Under the pieces are notes generated by a model. That model saw nothing but the letters and a program-made list of their open reading frames with translations. It made no database searches and had not been told where the DNA came from. This document shows, piece by piece, positions 1-7,008 of a stretch of DNA of 10,301 bases. This DNA is from Synura sp. LO234KE (taxonomy: Eukaryota; Sar; Synurophyceae; Synurales; Mallomonadaceae). Each line of letters begins with the position of its first letter. Within the stretch, counting starts at the first letter, position 1. A program made the position numbers and the translations under genes. The stretch lies in assembly GCA_015143735.1 (NCBI GenBank), contig VKHC01000664.1, positions 1 through 10,301 on the forward strand, read 5' to 3'.

Positions 1-154
1 TAACGATGTTTTTAAATCTAAACTTCGCTTATTTGTGCCTCTGGCGTTGGACACACCTCCACATTAGATATACTCTTGGACAGAGGGCCGCACGGCCACG
101 ACGACCAACAAGGGAAGGTTTTTAATGTTCATCGTTGCTACGAAGAAAAGTTAA

Positions 155-529
155 GAGATTTCGGTGCTTGGCATCTACTTCGAGGATGCACTTAGGGATA
201 ATTGTACCGTGGACAAAAATACTTGTTACTTGTTACCTGTCCACCAAATAGTACATCGCTTCGCTCGTCGCGTTGCTTTCTTGCACCAGGCACCATACAC
301 AACCGACTGCAAAAAAGTAGAGGATATTGAAGAAGTAATTCCGAGAAATTTCAAAGCTACCCGTCAATGTAAGATTGGCAGCGACCTGGGCATTTTCGCC
401 CTCGGCCTGGTCGAAATCGTCGTGAGGCACTTGTCAACAATAATCGGCACGAACTTGCGTCTGTCCCGGTGTAGCACCCGGTTTCCCTCCTCTACTCGGT
501 CACGGAACTCTCCACTTGGTACGACATAG
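155..529 (+). other. Unassigned open frame, about 124 codons stop to stop
   Basis: This frame runs from just after a TAA at 152-154 to a TAG at 527-529. The first usable start-like codon is a GTG at 164; there is no early ATG. The middle is acidic and hydrophobic (a VEDIEEV stretch, then GIFALGLVEIVV), and the C-terminal 30 residues are rich in Ser, Arg and Thr. I recognise no domain, signal peptide or catalytic motif. Nearby DNA shows no promoter or splice signals that would support it. A frame of this length is expected about once by chance in a window of this size, so it is most likely spurious, or a relic exon at best. Confidence 0.08.
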
Positions 530-1282
530 AGGGTAGTTTTTCTACGTAGTCTTTTTGGTTGGGTTATTTACATTCCTGTTTCTCTCCTCCTGACTATGTA
601 ATTGACTCTTGGATTTTCGGCTACGAACTTGCCTCTGTGGTGGATTACTACTACTTCACCCATCTACTCATATATCTACGTGGTGCGTTATAATACTTTG
701 TAAGATACAAAGGCAAGCCTGCACCTATTAAGTCTAAAACACTTGGTGAAATCCGAACTCAATCACAGCGGAAAATTTATTTTGGTTCATCGTGACGAAT
801 TATTGTAAGAAACATGTAATACTGTATTTTTCAATTAATATCTGTACAATTAGGATGGGAGTGTTATGGTCATTGTGTGAAGGAAATAATAAGGTCATTA
901 AATTTTCTCTCCTATAAAGAATGCCGCGAGGTATCGGTCAAACAATATTTGCAATGCCATAGGAGATGTCAGGTGCGACATTTGAACGAAGTTCGTTGCT
1001 TGCCGCTCAGACCGCGCACATCCGTAAAGCCAAAATCGAAAAAAAGTTTTCCAGTAGCTCGAATAAATATGTCGCGTAACAACAGGAGCGTACTAGGGCG
1101 ATTCCTTTGGCGAATCCGATAAGAAATGACGATTGTGAGTCAATTTTATGAGAGCCTTAGTTCATTGATGAATCCGGTGAACAATACACTTTGTTTTCCT
1201 CTGACAGGGAGAACGAATGAGTTGTGGTAACAAATCAATATTTGAGTTTGGTCACCACAGCAAGATGGTTTAATACCTGATT

Positions 1283-1299
1283 CGAGCATCGGATGCTCG
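1283..1299. repeat. 17-bp near-perfect palindrome
   Basis: The sequence is CGAGCATC, one central G, then GATGCTCG: 8-bp arms with no mismatch. One such palindrome is not improbable in 10 kb when all spacer lengths are allowed. It could be a dimeric protein-binding site, but nothing nearby supports that. Confidence 0.6.
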
Positions 1300-1342
1300 T
1301 CCACCCTTGCATTACCTGACTCGGAACATAAAGGGATGACGG

Positions 1343-1615
1343 CTACTTCTGGATTTCATAAATACTAGCTCGGAAAATTAAGAAGATGAAGTTTCTAGTT
1401 CCCTGGTCGTATATAACGGAATCAAAGACCGATAGTATTCGATCTAACTCTTCTAACGATTTACTTTTCGTGGTCGCCAATACGGAGCTCTTAAACGAAA
1501 GCATATCAATATCTGTCTGTTCCTGTTCCCCGGGACTTCTCATTATGAATATACAAGACCAATACTGATGATTCTCACGAGCGTCAGCGATTACCGTGGA
1601 CTTCGTGACTTTCAT
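1343..1615 (-). other. Unassigned ATG-started open frame, 90 residues
   Basis: The frame begins with ATG at 1615, six bases after an in-frame TGA on the minus strand, and ends with TAG at 1343-1345. The product would be soluble-looking and mixed in composition. It has an acidic Gln-rich patch (GEQEQTDID, about residues 29-37), a likely helix with LEELDRILSVFDSVI (about residues 54-68), and a short hydrophobic stretch NFIFLIF near the C-terminus. Codon choice is varied and not low-complexity. I recognise no family, and no neighbour suggests a function. A shorter frame on the opposite strand (1386-1568) is in a different register and is probably a shadow. The true ATG start and balanced composition make this one of the more plausible small frames here, but chance is still the simplest explanation. 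Confidence 0.12.
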
Positions 1616-2084
1616 CCATCAGCCTACTTAGTTCTATAAATAAACCGGAATAAGCTATTACTCAAAGCAAACTTTTGGTGTACACATCCAACCTACCGTC
1701 TATTTGTTTATGTAGGCGCAAACTGGAGTTAATCAACTACAAGCACGTAAATTTTTAGAGTTAATCACTTTATTTTCAATGAATATTTGTGTAATTGCGG
1801 GGTGGTATTCGACGGTATTTGTCTGGTGAATTTGTATGAGTACACGGCCCTTCTTTAGAAATGGAAATGTGAAATAGTTTTCGATATAGCGAGAGAGGAC
1901 GCACTGCGTAGTCGTTGAGTGACGATGACGAGGTAGAGGCTCTACTGCGGGTATTTAAATAAAATTGTCATCATCGTAAATTACTGCCTATCATACGTAT
2001 TTTTATTTCCTAGTCTGAGGAGAACACCCAACGGTATTTACATACCTCGAACTCTTAGTAGACACTAATTAAAACAATGCTATT
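1616..2084. other. Stretch without a recognisable gene
   Basis: No open frame of note. The only structure seen is a 13-bp near-palindrome GTAGAG-G-CTCTAC at 1933-1945. The sequence is moderately AT-rich, with no microsatellite or transposon terminus that I can identify. Confidence 0.5.
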
Positions 2085-2123
2085 GTGGTACCGACTGTAG
2101 TGGTACCAACTACAGTCTACCAC
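2085..2123. repeat. Stem-loop with bulge, overlapping a tandem duplication
   Basis: Inner arms GACTGTAGT (2093-2101) and ACTACAGTC (2109-2117) pair perfectly over 9 bp around the 7-nt loop GGTACCA. Outer arms GTGGTA (2085-2090) and TACCAC (2118-2123) pair over 6 bp, leaving a two-base bulge (CC) on one side. The same DNA reads as a direct repeat: GTGGTACCGACTGTA at 2085-2099 and GTGGTACCAACTACA at 2100-2114 differ at three positions. The stem may therefore have formed when a short self-complementary unit was duplicated. Confidence 0.75.
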
Positions 2124-2133
2124 TAAAACCCCC

Positions 2134-2184
2134 GCTATTGCTGGAGTGGTTTGGGTGAACCAGCTGCTATAGCTGGATATCCAG
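2134..2184. repeat. Direct repeat pair plus overlapping palindromes
   Basis: GCTATTGCTGGA (2134-2145) and GCTATAGCTGGA (2166-2177) are 12-mers differing at one base, 32 bp apart. The second copy lies inside the hairpin CCAGCT-GCTAT-AGCTGG (2160-2176), which runs into a perfect 12-bp palindrome CTGGATATCCAG (2173-2184). Together with the stem-loop at 2085-2123 this makes about 100 bp of unusually self-related sequence. Confidence 0.7.
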
Positions 2185-2965
2185 TTCTATAAACCCAGCT
2201 AGAATACAAGAAGACAAATCTATAGTTGTTGTCACCATAAATACTGATGAAAAAGTTTGCTCGATTGGCGAAAATCATTCCCTCAAAAGCAACATATAGC
2301 ACCCAGGAGGACAAAATATCACCTGCTGGTAGGCAGCGAGTCGTAGCTGGATGTTGTTAGATCATAGCTATGAAGAAGGCTCAAGGAGTCCCCTGCTTAG
2401 TCGGCTACCATCCCGAGATTTGACGACCGACGAGGCTACTGGTGTATCAGACGACAAAAGTCAACAAGAAGTTGTTTTATCGGGACGAGGTGATGGGGAG
2501 AATAATAAGGCATGGGCAGGACCAAGGACGAGGTCTAAAAAAAAGTAGGAGATTCACATTATCAGTTTTCCAATTTTCCACTGCAGACTCGAGGCCACTA
2601 CTGCTTTACAAAGAAAGAATCCCCTCCTGTTTCCCGTCTGCTTGCCGGGAAGACGACACGTAGGATCATGTCTTTCGTCTCTGCCCCCATCCTCTCTTTC
2701 ACCAGTGTCGAGCATCGCTACATCTGCAATTAGAAGTACCCTATTTCCTTATGTCGATTCATCCGGCATTTTTCAACTGGTGCTCTCTCCGGGTGGTCAC
2801 AGGAATTATTGAGGCAACTGGAACTCAACCGAGTTACACACTCTGGCGCCCTAGACATAAGGAGCGACTTCAAGTAATTCAAATCCCGATGGCCAGTTGA
2901 AGAAAACGTTGCTGAATGAAAAAAATATTAACCTAACACGCCGCAGAATCAGCAACTTCAACTCA
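2185..2965. other. Stretch without a recognisable gene
   Basis: Two overlapping + strand frames (about 2351-2548 and 2442-2663) cover a purine-rich segment. They have no recognisable domains and look like by-products of composition. A short inverted repeat AACTC-AACC-GAGTT is visible around 2820-2835. Nothing else stands out. Confidence 0.45.
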
Positions 2966-3044
2966 TCAGACGACAGTTTCTGGGCCGGAGTGGGGGTTCG
3001 ATTTGATCGCTAGTAGGCTACTGATGATATGTTGAGCCAGATCA

Positions 3045-3076
3045 GGATGATTTTTCCCCACGCGGGATGATTTTTC
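3045..3076 (+). repeat. Exact 12-bp direct repeat, 20 bp apart
   Basis: GGATGATTTTTC occurs at 3045-3056 and again at 3065-3076, with only 8 bp between the copies. This looks like replication slippage or a small local duplication. Confidence 0.8.
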
Positions 3077-3180
3077 AGAAATTTCAAATAGAAATATTAG
3101 TCGGTAACCTTTTCGCAAGGGAAAGAAATTCATCTTAATCCAAACCCGGTGAACCAGGCAATATTGGAACCACATACAAG

Positions 3181-3216
3181 TTTGAGCCTCAAATTTTTGA
3201 TACATGTGATACATGT
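3181..3216 (+). repeat. Small palindrome followed by a tandem 9-mer
   Basis: TTTGAG-C-CTCAAA forms a 13-bp near-palindrome at 3181-3193. Six bases later GATACATGT is repeated exactly twice in tandem (3199-3207 and 3208-3216). Each unit contains the palindrome ACATGT. Confidence 0.75.
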
Positions 3217-3244
3217 ATGTGAGGGAGCGCGACCCTGTGGGCAT

Positions 3245-3547
3245 GCCGCTCCGATTTCCCCCGAACTGGTCAGGTTACGTGTTCCCTTAATTTCATTTGG
3301 GATAGATCATTTTTGGTGGGAAGAATTTCCACCCTTTCTCCGCGGATAGGCCTCCTTGCCCAGTCCCAATATCTCGATCACGGAACTAGCTCATTCTTAC
3401 GTACGTGATAGTTAAGCCAAAGTGTTGCCCGACGGACCACGCCAAACGCCGTTCTGCTCTCCTGATATTGACTAGTACACGGATGGCTCCGGCTCCCTAG
3501 CCTCGGCATAACAACACTTGTCAGATCAGCGCTTCATTCCATGATTT
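3245..3547. other. Stretch without a recognisable gene; one hairpin
   Basis: A hairpin lies at 3315-3333: GGTGGGAA and TTTCCACC arms around a GAA loop, with one G-T pair. ATCACG (3377 region) and CGTGAT (3404 region) could pair over a longer loop that includes the palindrome ACGTACGT. No gene is seen. Confidence 0.45.
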
Positions 3548-3979
3548 TTAGTGGGCTCGAGATACCAAGGGCTGTCCACTTCCGTGTTTAAGCGGTGCAT
3601 CAATCTCAGCACAGACAGCGGGTATCATATACACTACTTTAGAGGCAACTCCATTAAACCTGTTTGCAAGGAGCCTCATTTTCAGCGGGTCCGGAGTTTT
3701 TTCCATAAAGCCATTATGACTTTTCCATCTCGCTACGCCAGAGGCGGAGGGCAGCGCCATGGCGTGATTGCTGGCCCTCCACCTGTTTCCTCTTCTCGTC
3801 CCCAGGCCTCGTTCTACCGGAGGCCCCTCAAAGCGATCCTCATAGGCAGCAGCGAAGCTCCCCCCACACACACTCGTGCCCTGCGCCCCTCCCACTTTGC
3901 CTCTCAACTTCCCATCCCCCAACGGGACTTGCCTTCGGAGCTCGAGTATGTCGTGATAGTTCCTCTGCCCGCACTTTTA
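3548..3979 (-). other. Unassigned open frame, 143 codons, antisense partner of the + frame here
   Basis: The minus-strand frame is open from just after a TAA near 3980 to a TAA at 3548-3550. The N-terminal half is Gly/Arg-rich. The best internal start is the ATG at 3758-3760, in the context GCCATGGCG, which resembles a eukaryotic initiation context and would give a 70-residue product. That product has a balanced composition: basic in the middle (a TPDPLKMRLLANRF region), a hydrophobic VVYMIPAVCAEI segment, and a polar tail. I recognise no family. The opposite strand is open over the same interval in codon-aligned register, so only one strand, or neither, is likely real. Of the two I slightly favour this one because of the start context. 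Confidence 0.13.
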
Positions 3980-3982
3980 TGA
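3551..3982 (+). other. Unassigned open frame, 143 codons, longest in the window
   Basis: The frame runs from just after TTA-encoded antisense stop context at 3548-3550 to a TGA at 3980-3982. It begins at GTG; the first ATG is at 3716, giving about 88 residues. The product is Ser/Pro/Arg-rich with a histidine-containing N-terminal half, and no domain is recognised. The segment 3720-3960 is GC-richer than its surroundings. A pyrimidine tract ending in CCCCAG at 3801-3805 resembles a splice acceptor, which would be consistent with an exon boundary inside this block, but no matching donor or gene structure is evident. Confidence 0.1.
3755..3764. repeat. Palindrome CGCCATGGCG
   Basis: This is a perfect 10-bp palindrome. 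It places an ATG in strong context on both strands at once; on the minus strand it is the candidate start discussed for the antisense frame. Confidence 0.7.
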
Positions 3983-5391
3983 TCCCTGGGGGATAAGGGG
4001 ATAAACCGAAGCTCCCGATTCGGTGGGTGGAGGGTACGGCTCGGTCTCATTCATGTGTTACCTCACCGTAACTAACCATGAAAGAGTGTTAGTCCTTTCA
4101 TGTTGAGCGACTAAAATGCGTCAGACGCAAACTCGGCGCGGACTTCATCCATCAGCGACGTAGAGCATTCAAGATGGAGAAAACTTCTCTCAGATCAAAT
4201 CTTCAAGTGAAAACTACGAGCCATCCGCCTAGTATAAAGGACTTCGTTGTATCTCAAACATTTAACGCGAATGTACAAAAAAACGATGAAAATACCTCAT
4301 GGATGTAACGAGTCTCAGTGTGAGTGGGTCACCATGCAAATTACTAAATTCGGCCATACAAAAACATCAGATTTTTTGCCGAAAATCCAGTAGTTCTTTA
4401 CGTAGAGAAATGAAATGAATGTAAGTCAGACTGAGGGTCTAGACAGCACCATTACACCTACAAGTCAATAATTATCCCCTATGTACGAAATGGCAAGTCC
4501 CGTGACCGAGTAGGGGCAGGGGGAGAAAGCCGCATGCCCGAGGACGAGGGAATTTCTCCCCGGACAAAAAGATCAGATAGTGTGTTGTACACATCTGGAT
4601 GAGTGCACTGACTGTAGCGACGCTGGAGAATGGACTTGGAATCTGCGCGACAAACAGTCGCAACACCCGAAAATTAATGACGTCCTCCGATGGGGGGAAA
4701 CTGCAAATCATCATCAGGCCTCAGTAGTGTGCACGTAAAAGTCAGAAGATATTGGATGGACCCTGTCTCAGCATGTGGCCAGAACTACCTTCATGCGGCT
4801 TCAGAGAGGATAAGTATGGATTGTCCTATGTAGATTTGAGTTTGGCTTGGTATAATCGTTCTGAGACCCTCCAGACTCTTGATAGTCCGAAAGATTGAAA
4901 ACTGAGTTCGATGACTTTACAGCTAGGACAGTGCGCTCAAGAATTTTGCGACGGTATCAGAACGCGAGTTTGTTCTTATGACACACCGCAGGCGGGTAAC
5001 TCTAGGGGTTCTTGAAACGGCAGATCGATCCGTTATACCAGAGCTTCAACTGAAAGTAAAGTCATCCGCAATTGAATATGGACAGCAAATTTTGGAACAT
5101 TTTTCAAAACAATAATTCTCAAAAATGGTCTTTGGGCAGGATTACAAATAAAATATAGTTTAATATGTTGGTCAGAAATTGTTACAAAATTTACAAAATA
5201 CTTTTTCCTGAAACGCTATAGTGTCGCAGAAAATTGTTAAGTTGGTTTCATTAGGTATTTACACGTCGTTTATTTTATATAATTCGAGTATTTATTTAAT
5301 TAGAATAAACAACATTTTTTTGTGTTCCTAAGTGGTTTACGCGTAAAATACCTATCCCGCTCAATCTGTCACCTACTTCATTACAAGTTGA
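3983..5391. other. Stretch without a recognisable gene
   Basis: This contains an exact tandem 8-mer GGGGATAA x2 (3989-4004), the inverted-repeat cluster at 4057-4129, and an ATG-started minus frame of 80 codons (4472-4714). That frame's product is Phe/Leu/Pro-rich, with no recognised domain. From about 5085 the sequence turns strongly AT-rich with short A/T runs and no clear microsatellite. No other feature is supported. Confidence 0.45.
4057..4129. repeat. Three consecutive inverted repeats
   Basis: GTTAC-CTCACC-GTAAC occupies 4057-4072. CATGAAAG-(10 nt)-CTTTCATG occupies 4077-4102 with perfect 8-bp arms, and AA/TT pairs continue outside one bulged C. TGCGTC-A-GACGCA occupies 4117-4129. The middle one is the strongest and could fold as RNA with a 10-nt loop. 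No flanking gene gives it a role. Confidence 0.65.
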
Positions 5392-5694
5392 AGTTCAGTT
5401 TTCCCAAACAAGAGACTTAAAATCCTTTTAATTGTAGTAACATATATTACCAGTTTCATTAAATATGCTGCATTTGATGTGATTCGGCAAAAGAAGCGCG
5501 TTTTGGAGAAATATTTAACGGAAGCAACTAAAACGCCAAATATTGTTGTCCGGGATATAATAATGTCATATATATATACTACTTATATGAAATATGCAAT
5601 AAAATTGCTTTCAATACAGAAATTTTTAGTTAAGTGCCAGGAAATCGGATTTTGGAACATTTACGTTCCGAATTTTATGACGAATGACTTGTAG
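5392..5694 (+). other. Unassigned AT-rich open frame, 100 codons
   Basis: The frame runs from just after a TGA at 5389-5391 to a TAG at 5692-5694. It has no early ATG; a GTG at 5479 gives 71 residues. The product would be basic, with a hydrophobic segment at residues 11-23 (ILLIVVTYITSF), a Lys/Arg cluster IRQKKR at 31-36, and a second aromatic/hydrophobic stretch at about 56-73. In DNA this AT-rich, 100 stop-free codons is less expected than elsewhere in the window. Across about 5461-5700 AT outnumbers TA (about 32 to 23 by hand count), as in ordinary genomic or coding DNA. I recognise no family. It could be an exon fragment of a membrane protein or a chance frame. Confidence 0.15.
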
Positions 5695-5765
5695 ACAAAA
5701 CCAACGCAAGTTTTTTGAGAAAAATTTGCCAGCATTTGAGGACGCTCAATATGTTTACTTTCATG

Positions 5766-5803
5766 AGCTTAGCAGCCCCATTTTGCTAAGTTGCTCTTAG
5801 CAA
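5766..5803. repeat. Two mutually exclusive hairpins sharing an arm
   Basis: CTTAGCA (5768-5774) can pair with TGCTAAG (5784-5790), and a G-T and an A-T pair extend this outward. The same middle strand, read as TTGCTAAG (5783-5790), can pair instead with CTTAGCAA (5796-5803) over 8 bp around a 5-nt loop. The shared arm means only one stem can form at a time, in the geometry of an attenuator or switch. No neighbouring gene makes such a role likely. Confidence 0.65.
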
Positions 5804-5815
5804 ACAATTACATCC

Positions 5816-5843
5816 TGTTTACATTCAAAGATTAATGTAAACA
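5816..5843. repeat. Perfect 10-bp stem-loop
   Basis: TGTTTACATT (5816-5825) and AATGTAAACA (5834-5843) are exact reverse complements around an 8-nt loop. Across 10 kb and usual loop sizes a perfect 10-bp arm is uncommon. The arm contains TGTTTAC/GTAAACA, the core bound by forkhead-type factors in animals, so paired binding sites are an alternative reading. Confidence 0.75.
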
Positions 5844-6163
5844 TTTGTATGAGGTACGGATAAAAGTGTTTCGGCCAGTTGTGAACACAGAAACCAGTGC
5901 AGCCAGAAATCCACTCCGAGCCCAGTATCAGCCGTATTATTTCTACCAATACTAGTAGATGTCGACGCGAACGCAACAACATACCAGGTGACACTGTTGA
6001 AGTAAAATGTTCATTAATCGAACGAATGCATTAGAACCAATATTCCCGATCGTCATCTTCTTAATCCCAATTTAGATGATGACAATAATTGAACGCAAGG
6101 ATTTTTAAGAGGCACAGGACATGATGGACTCCATCTGTAAAAATAAAGCTTTCGTTTTTGTGA

Positions 6164-6496
6164 TGGCAGGGTCCCTGTCAGAAGTGTGAGTATTTTTTTG
6201 TCGAACGTGGATATGCCCTCTCCTATAAACTCAAGAAAATTAACCAATCTCTGTACTTGAAAACTACAGTAAAGACTTTTGCCATACAAGAGTTACAAGC
6301 AGAATACTCACTGCCTTTTATCTCTAAATTTTTCTCGGTGTTGATCAAGCAATGGTCACAGTTATATTCGTGCGATAAAAAGAAATTTCTCCTTCGTATT
6401 ATCTGGGAATCTATAATAGAGGATTTGGTGACTAGCTCTAGTGGTGAGAAAATGCTAAATATTAGTGTGCGGTTTGTTTTAATGTGGCGAAGCTAA
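6164..6496 (+). other. Unassigned open frame, 110 codons, possible exon or relic
   Basis: The frame runs from just after a TGA at 6161-6163 to a TAA at 6494-6496. It has no early ATG; a TTG at 6257 gives 79 residues. The product is balanced and Lys/aromatic-rich, with a CxxC-like start (PCQKCEYFF), a stretch with ISKFFSVLIKQW, and an LLRIIWESIIEDL segment. A pyrimidine tract ending in CAG at 6167-6169 resembles a splice acceptor, and GTGAG at 6444-6448 resembles a donor; both are weak. A second frame (6466-6708) overlaps its end in a -1 relation, as expected for a decayed gene carrying a frameshift. I recognise no family. Confidence 0.15.
6165..6179. repeat. 15-bp near-palindrome
   Basis: GGCAGGG (6165-6171), a single T, and CCCTGTC (6173-6179) pair over 7 positions with one G-T. 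It lies at the start of the open frame and 30 bp downstream of another near-palindrome at 6123-6135. Confidence 0.6.
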
Positions 6497-6708
6497 ATTT
6501 GAACTTACTCCCACGGTGGCATTCATTTTCACTCTTCGCTCGGCCCCCAATATCAGCCACCTCTCAACGGCCCTGTAGACATATAGTGACTGCTATTATC
6601 CCAACAGTCGTATTGGTAGCATTAGAAGCTGAACATGCTGCTCTGATTCTTAATGGGCAAGCGGTTCTACCCACGCGACAAACCCTTTGCGACCTGAACT
6701 TGTTGTAG
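6466..6708 (+). other. Unassigned open frame, 80 codons, -1 relative to the upstream frame
   Basis: The frame runs from just after a TAG at 6463-6465 to a TAG at 6706-6708, overlapping the end of the 6164-6496 frame by 31 nt. GTG at 6484 is the first start-like codon. The product has a basic N-terminal part and a hydrophobic alanine/leucine-rich middle (AIIPTVVLVALEAEHAALIL, about residues 45-64 from the stop-to-stop start), which could be a membrane-like helix. GC content is higher than in the upstream frame, which argues against one continuous coding region. I recognise no family. Confidence 0.1.
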
Positions 6709-6720
6709 CCGATTTTGAGA

Positions 6721-6885
6721 AGCTAAATATATTTTGCTATACTTGGTCAGAGTGGTCAGCTATAGCTTAATTATTGTTAGAAATATGAGTTTTACTGTAC
6801 TTGCCTTCTATTTAGTTATACCTAAGCTTAGTGGTATTGAGCTAGAGCTAAATATTTGAAAACCTGAAGCAAAAGTACTTAAGCT
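6721..6885. repeat. Cluster of seven AGCT tetramers with palindromes
   Basis: AGCT starts at 6721, 6758, 6764, 6825, 6840, 6846 and 6882; fewer than one would be expected in 165 bp. Five of the seven read AGCTA. The cluster includes the perfect 10-bp palindromes AGCTATAGCT (6758-6767) and CTAAGCTTAG (6822-6831), and a doubled GGTCAG at about 6745-6758. Confidence 0.65.
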
Positions 6886-6946
6886 AGAATTCCTTAATTA
6901 GAAAAGAATAATCATCATTCCATTTACAGACGCAATAGGCCACAAC

Positions 6947-6970
6947 ATAGTTGCCGCCGGAAGCAACTAT
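6947..6970. repeat. Perfect 8-bp stem-loop
   Basis: ATAGTTGC (6947-6954) and GCAACTAT (6963-6970) pair exactly around the 8-nt loop CGCCGGAA. It lies 38 bp before a second stem-loop at 7009-7036, so the pair could belong to one structured RNA. No promoter or terminator is evident. Confidence 0.7.
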
Positions 6971-7008
6971 ATAGCGGTACCCCCTGCTTACTTCAGCGGT
7001 CAATCTGC

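Larger units (their letters stand above)
1..1342. other. Stretch without a recognisable gene
   Basis: Apart from the weak open frame at 155-529, I see no gene. There are short chance-level symmetries, such as GGCCG-CA-CGGCC near 88-99, and a 17-bp near-palindrome at 1283-1299 that is listed separately. An open frame at about 877-1122 (+) starts at a non-ATG codon, is rich in Arg, Lys and Cys, and matches no family I know. No tRNA, simple repeat or transposon end is visible. Confidence 0.5.
2966..3244 (-). other. Unassigned ATG-started open frame, 92 residues
   Basis: This minus-strand frame starts at ATG 3244 and ends at TGA 2966-2968. The predicted product has a Tyr/Met-rich N-terminus, a Cys/Trp/aromatic segment (about residues 23-38), a short hydrophobic stretch YRLIFLFEI (about residues 47-55), and a polar Ser/Pro-containing tail. 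I see no domain signature. It contains the direct-repeat pair at 3045-3076 (read as GKNHP-like and EKSS-like peptides) and the tandem 9-mer at 3199-3216, which contributes the repeated YM/HM residues near the start. A frame built partly from short DNA repeats may have expanded passively. It may also be chance. Confidence 0.1.
5695..6163. other. Stretch without a recognisable gene; hairpins
   Basis: This holds the hairpin group at 5766-5843 and a 13-bp near-palindrome GATGGA-C-TCCATC at 6123-6135. A minus frame at 5797-5994 has no recognised domain and overlaps the hairpins. Nothing else is supported. Confidence 0.45.

Noticed and set aside
1-840. Dinucleotide order resembling sequence written backwards without complementing (by hand count TA about 61 vs AT about 54; AC+GT about 116 vs CA+TG about 98)
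   Set aside because: Other regions show the normal order (8041-8580: CA+TG about 73 vs AC+GT about 57; 5461-5700 also normal), so the whole window is not reversed. Local fluctuation is the simpler reading, and no clearer genes appeared in the reversed reading.
2985-3010. GGTTCGA resembling a tRNA B-box
   Set aside because: The following bases do not complete the CC of the B-box, and no cloverleaf can be drawn around it.
1611-4156. Shared 13-mer TTCATCCATCAGC at 1611-1623 and 4144-4156
   Set aside because: About one shared 13-mer is expected by chance in 10 kb, and the similarity does not extend convincingly.
5567-5578. Short (AT)n microsatellite
   Set aside because: Only about five units, not exceptional in AT-rich DNA.
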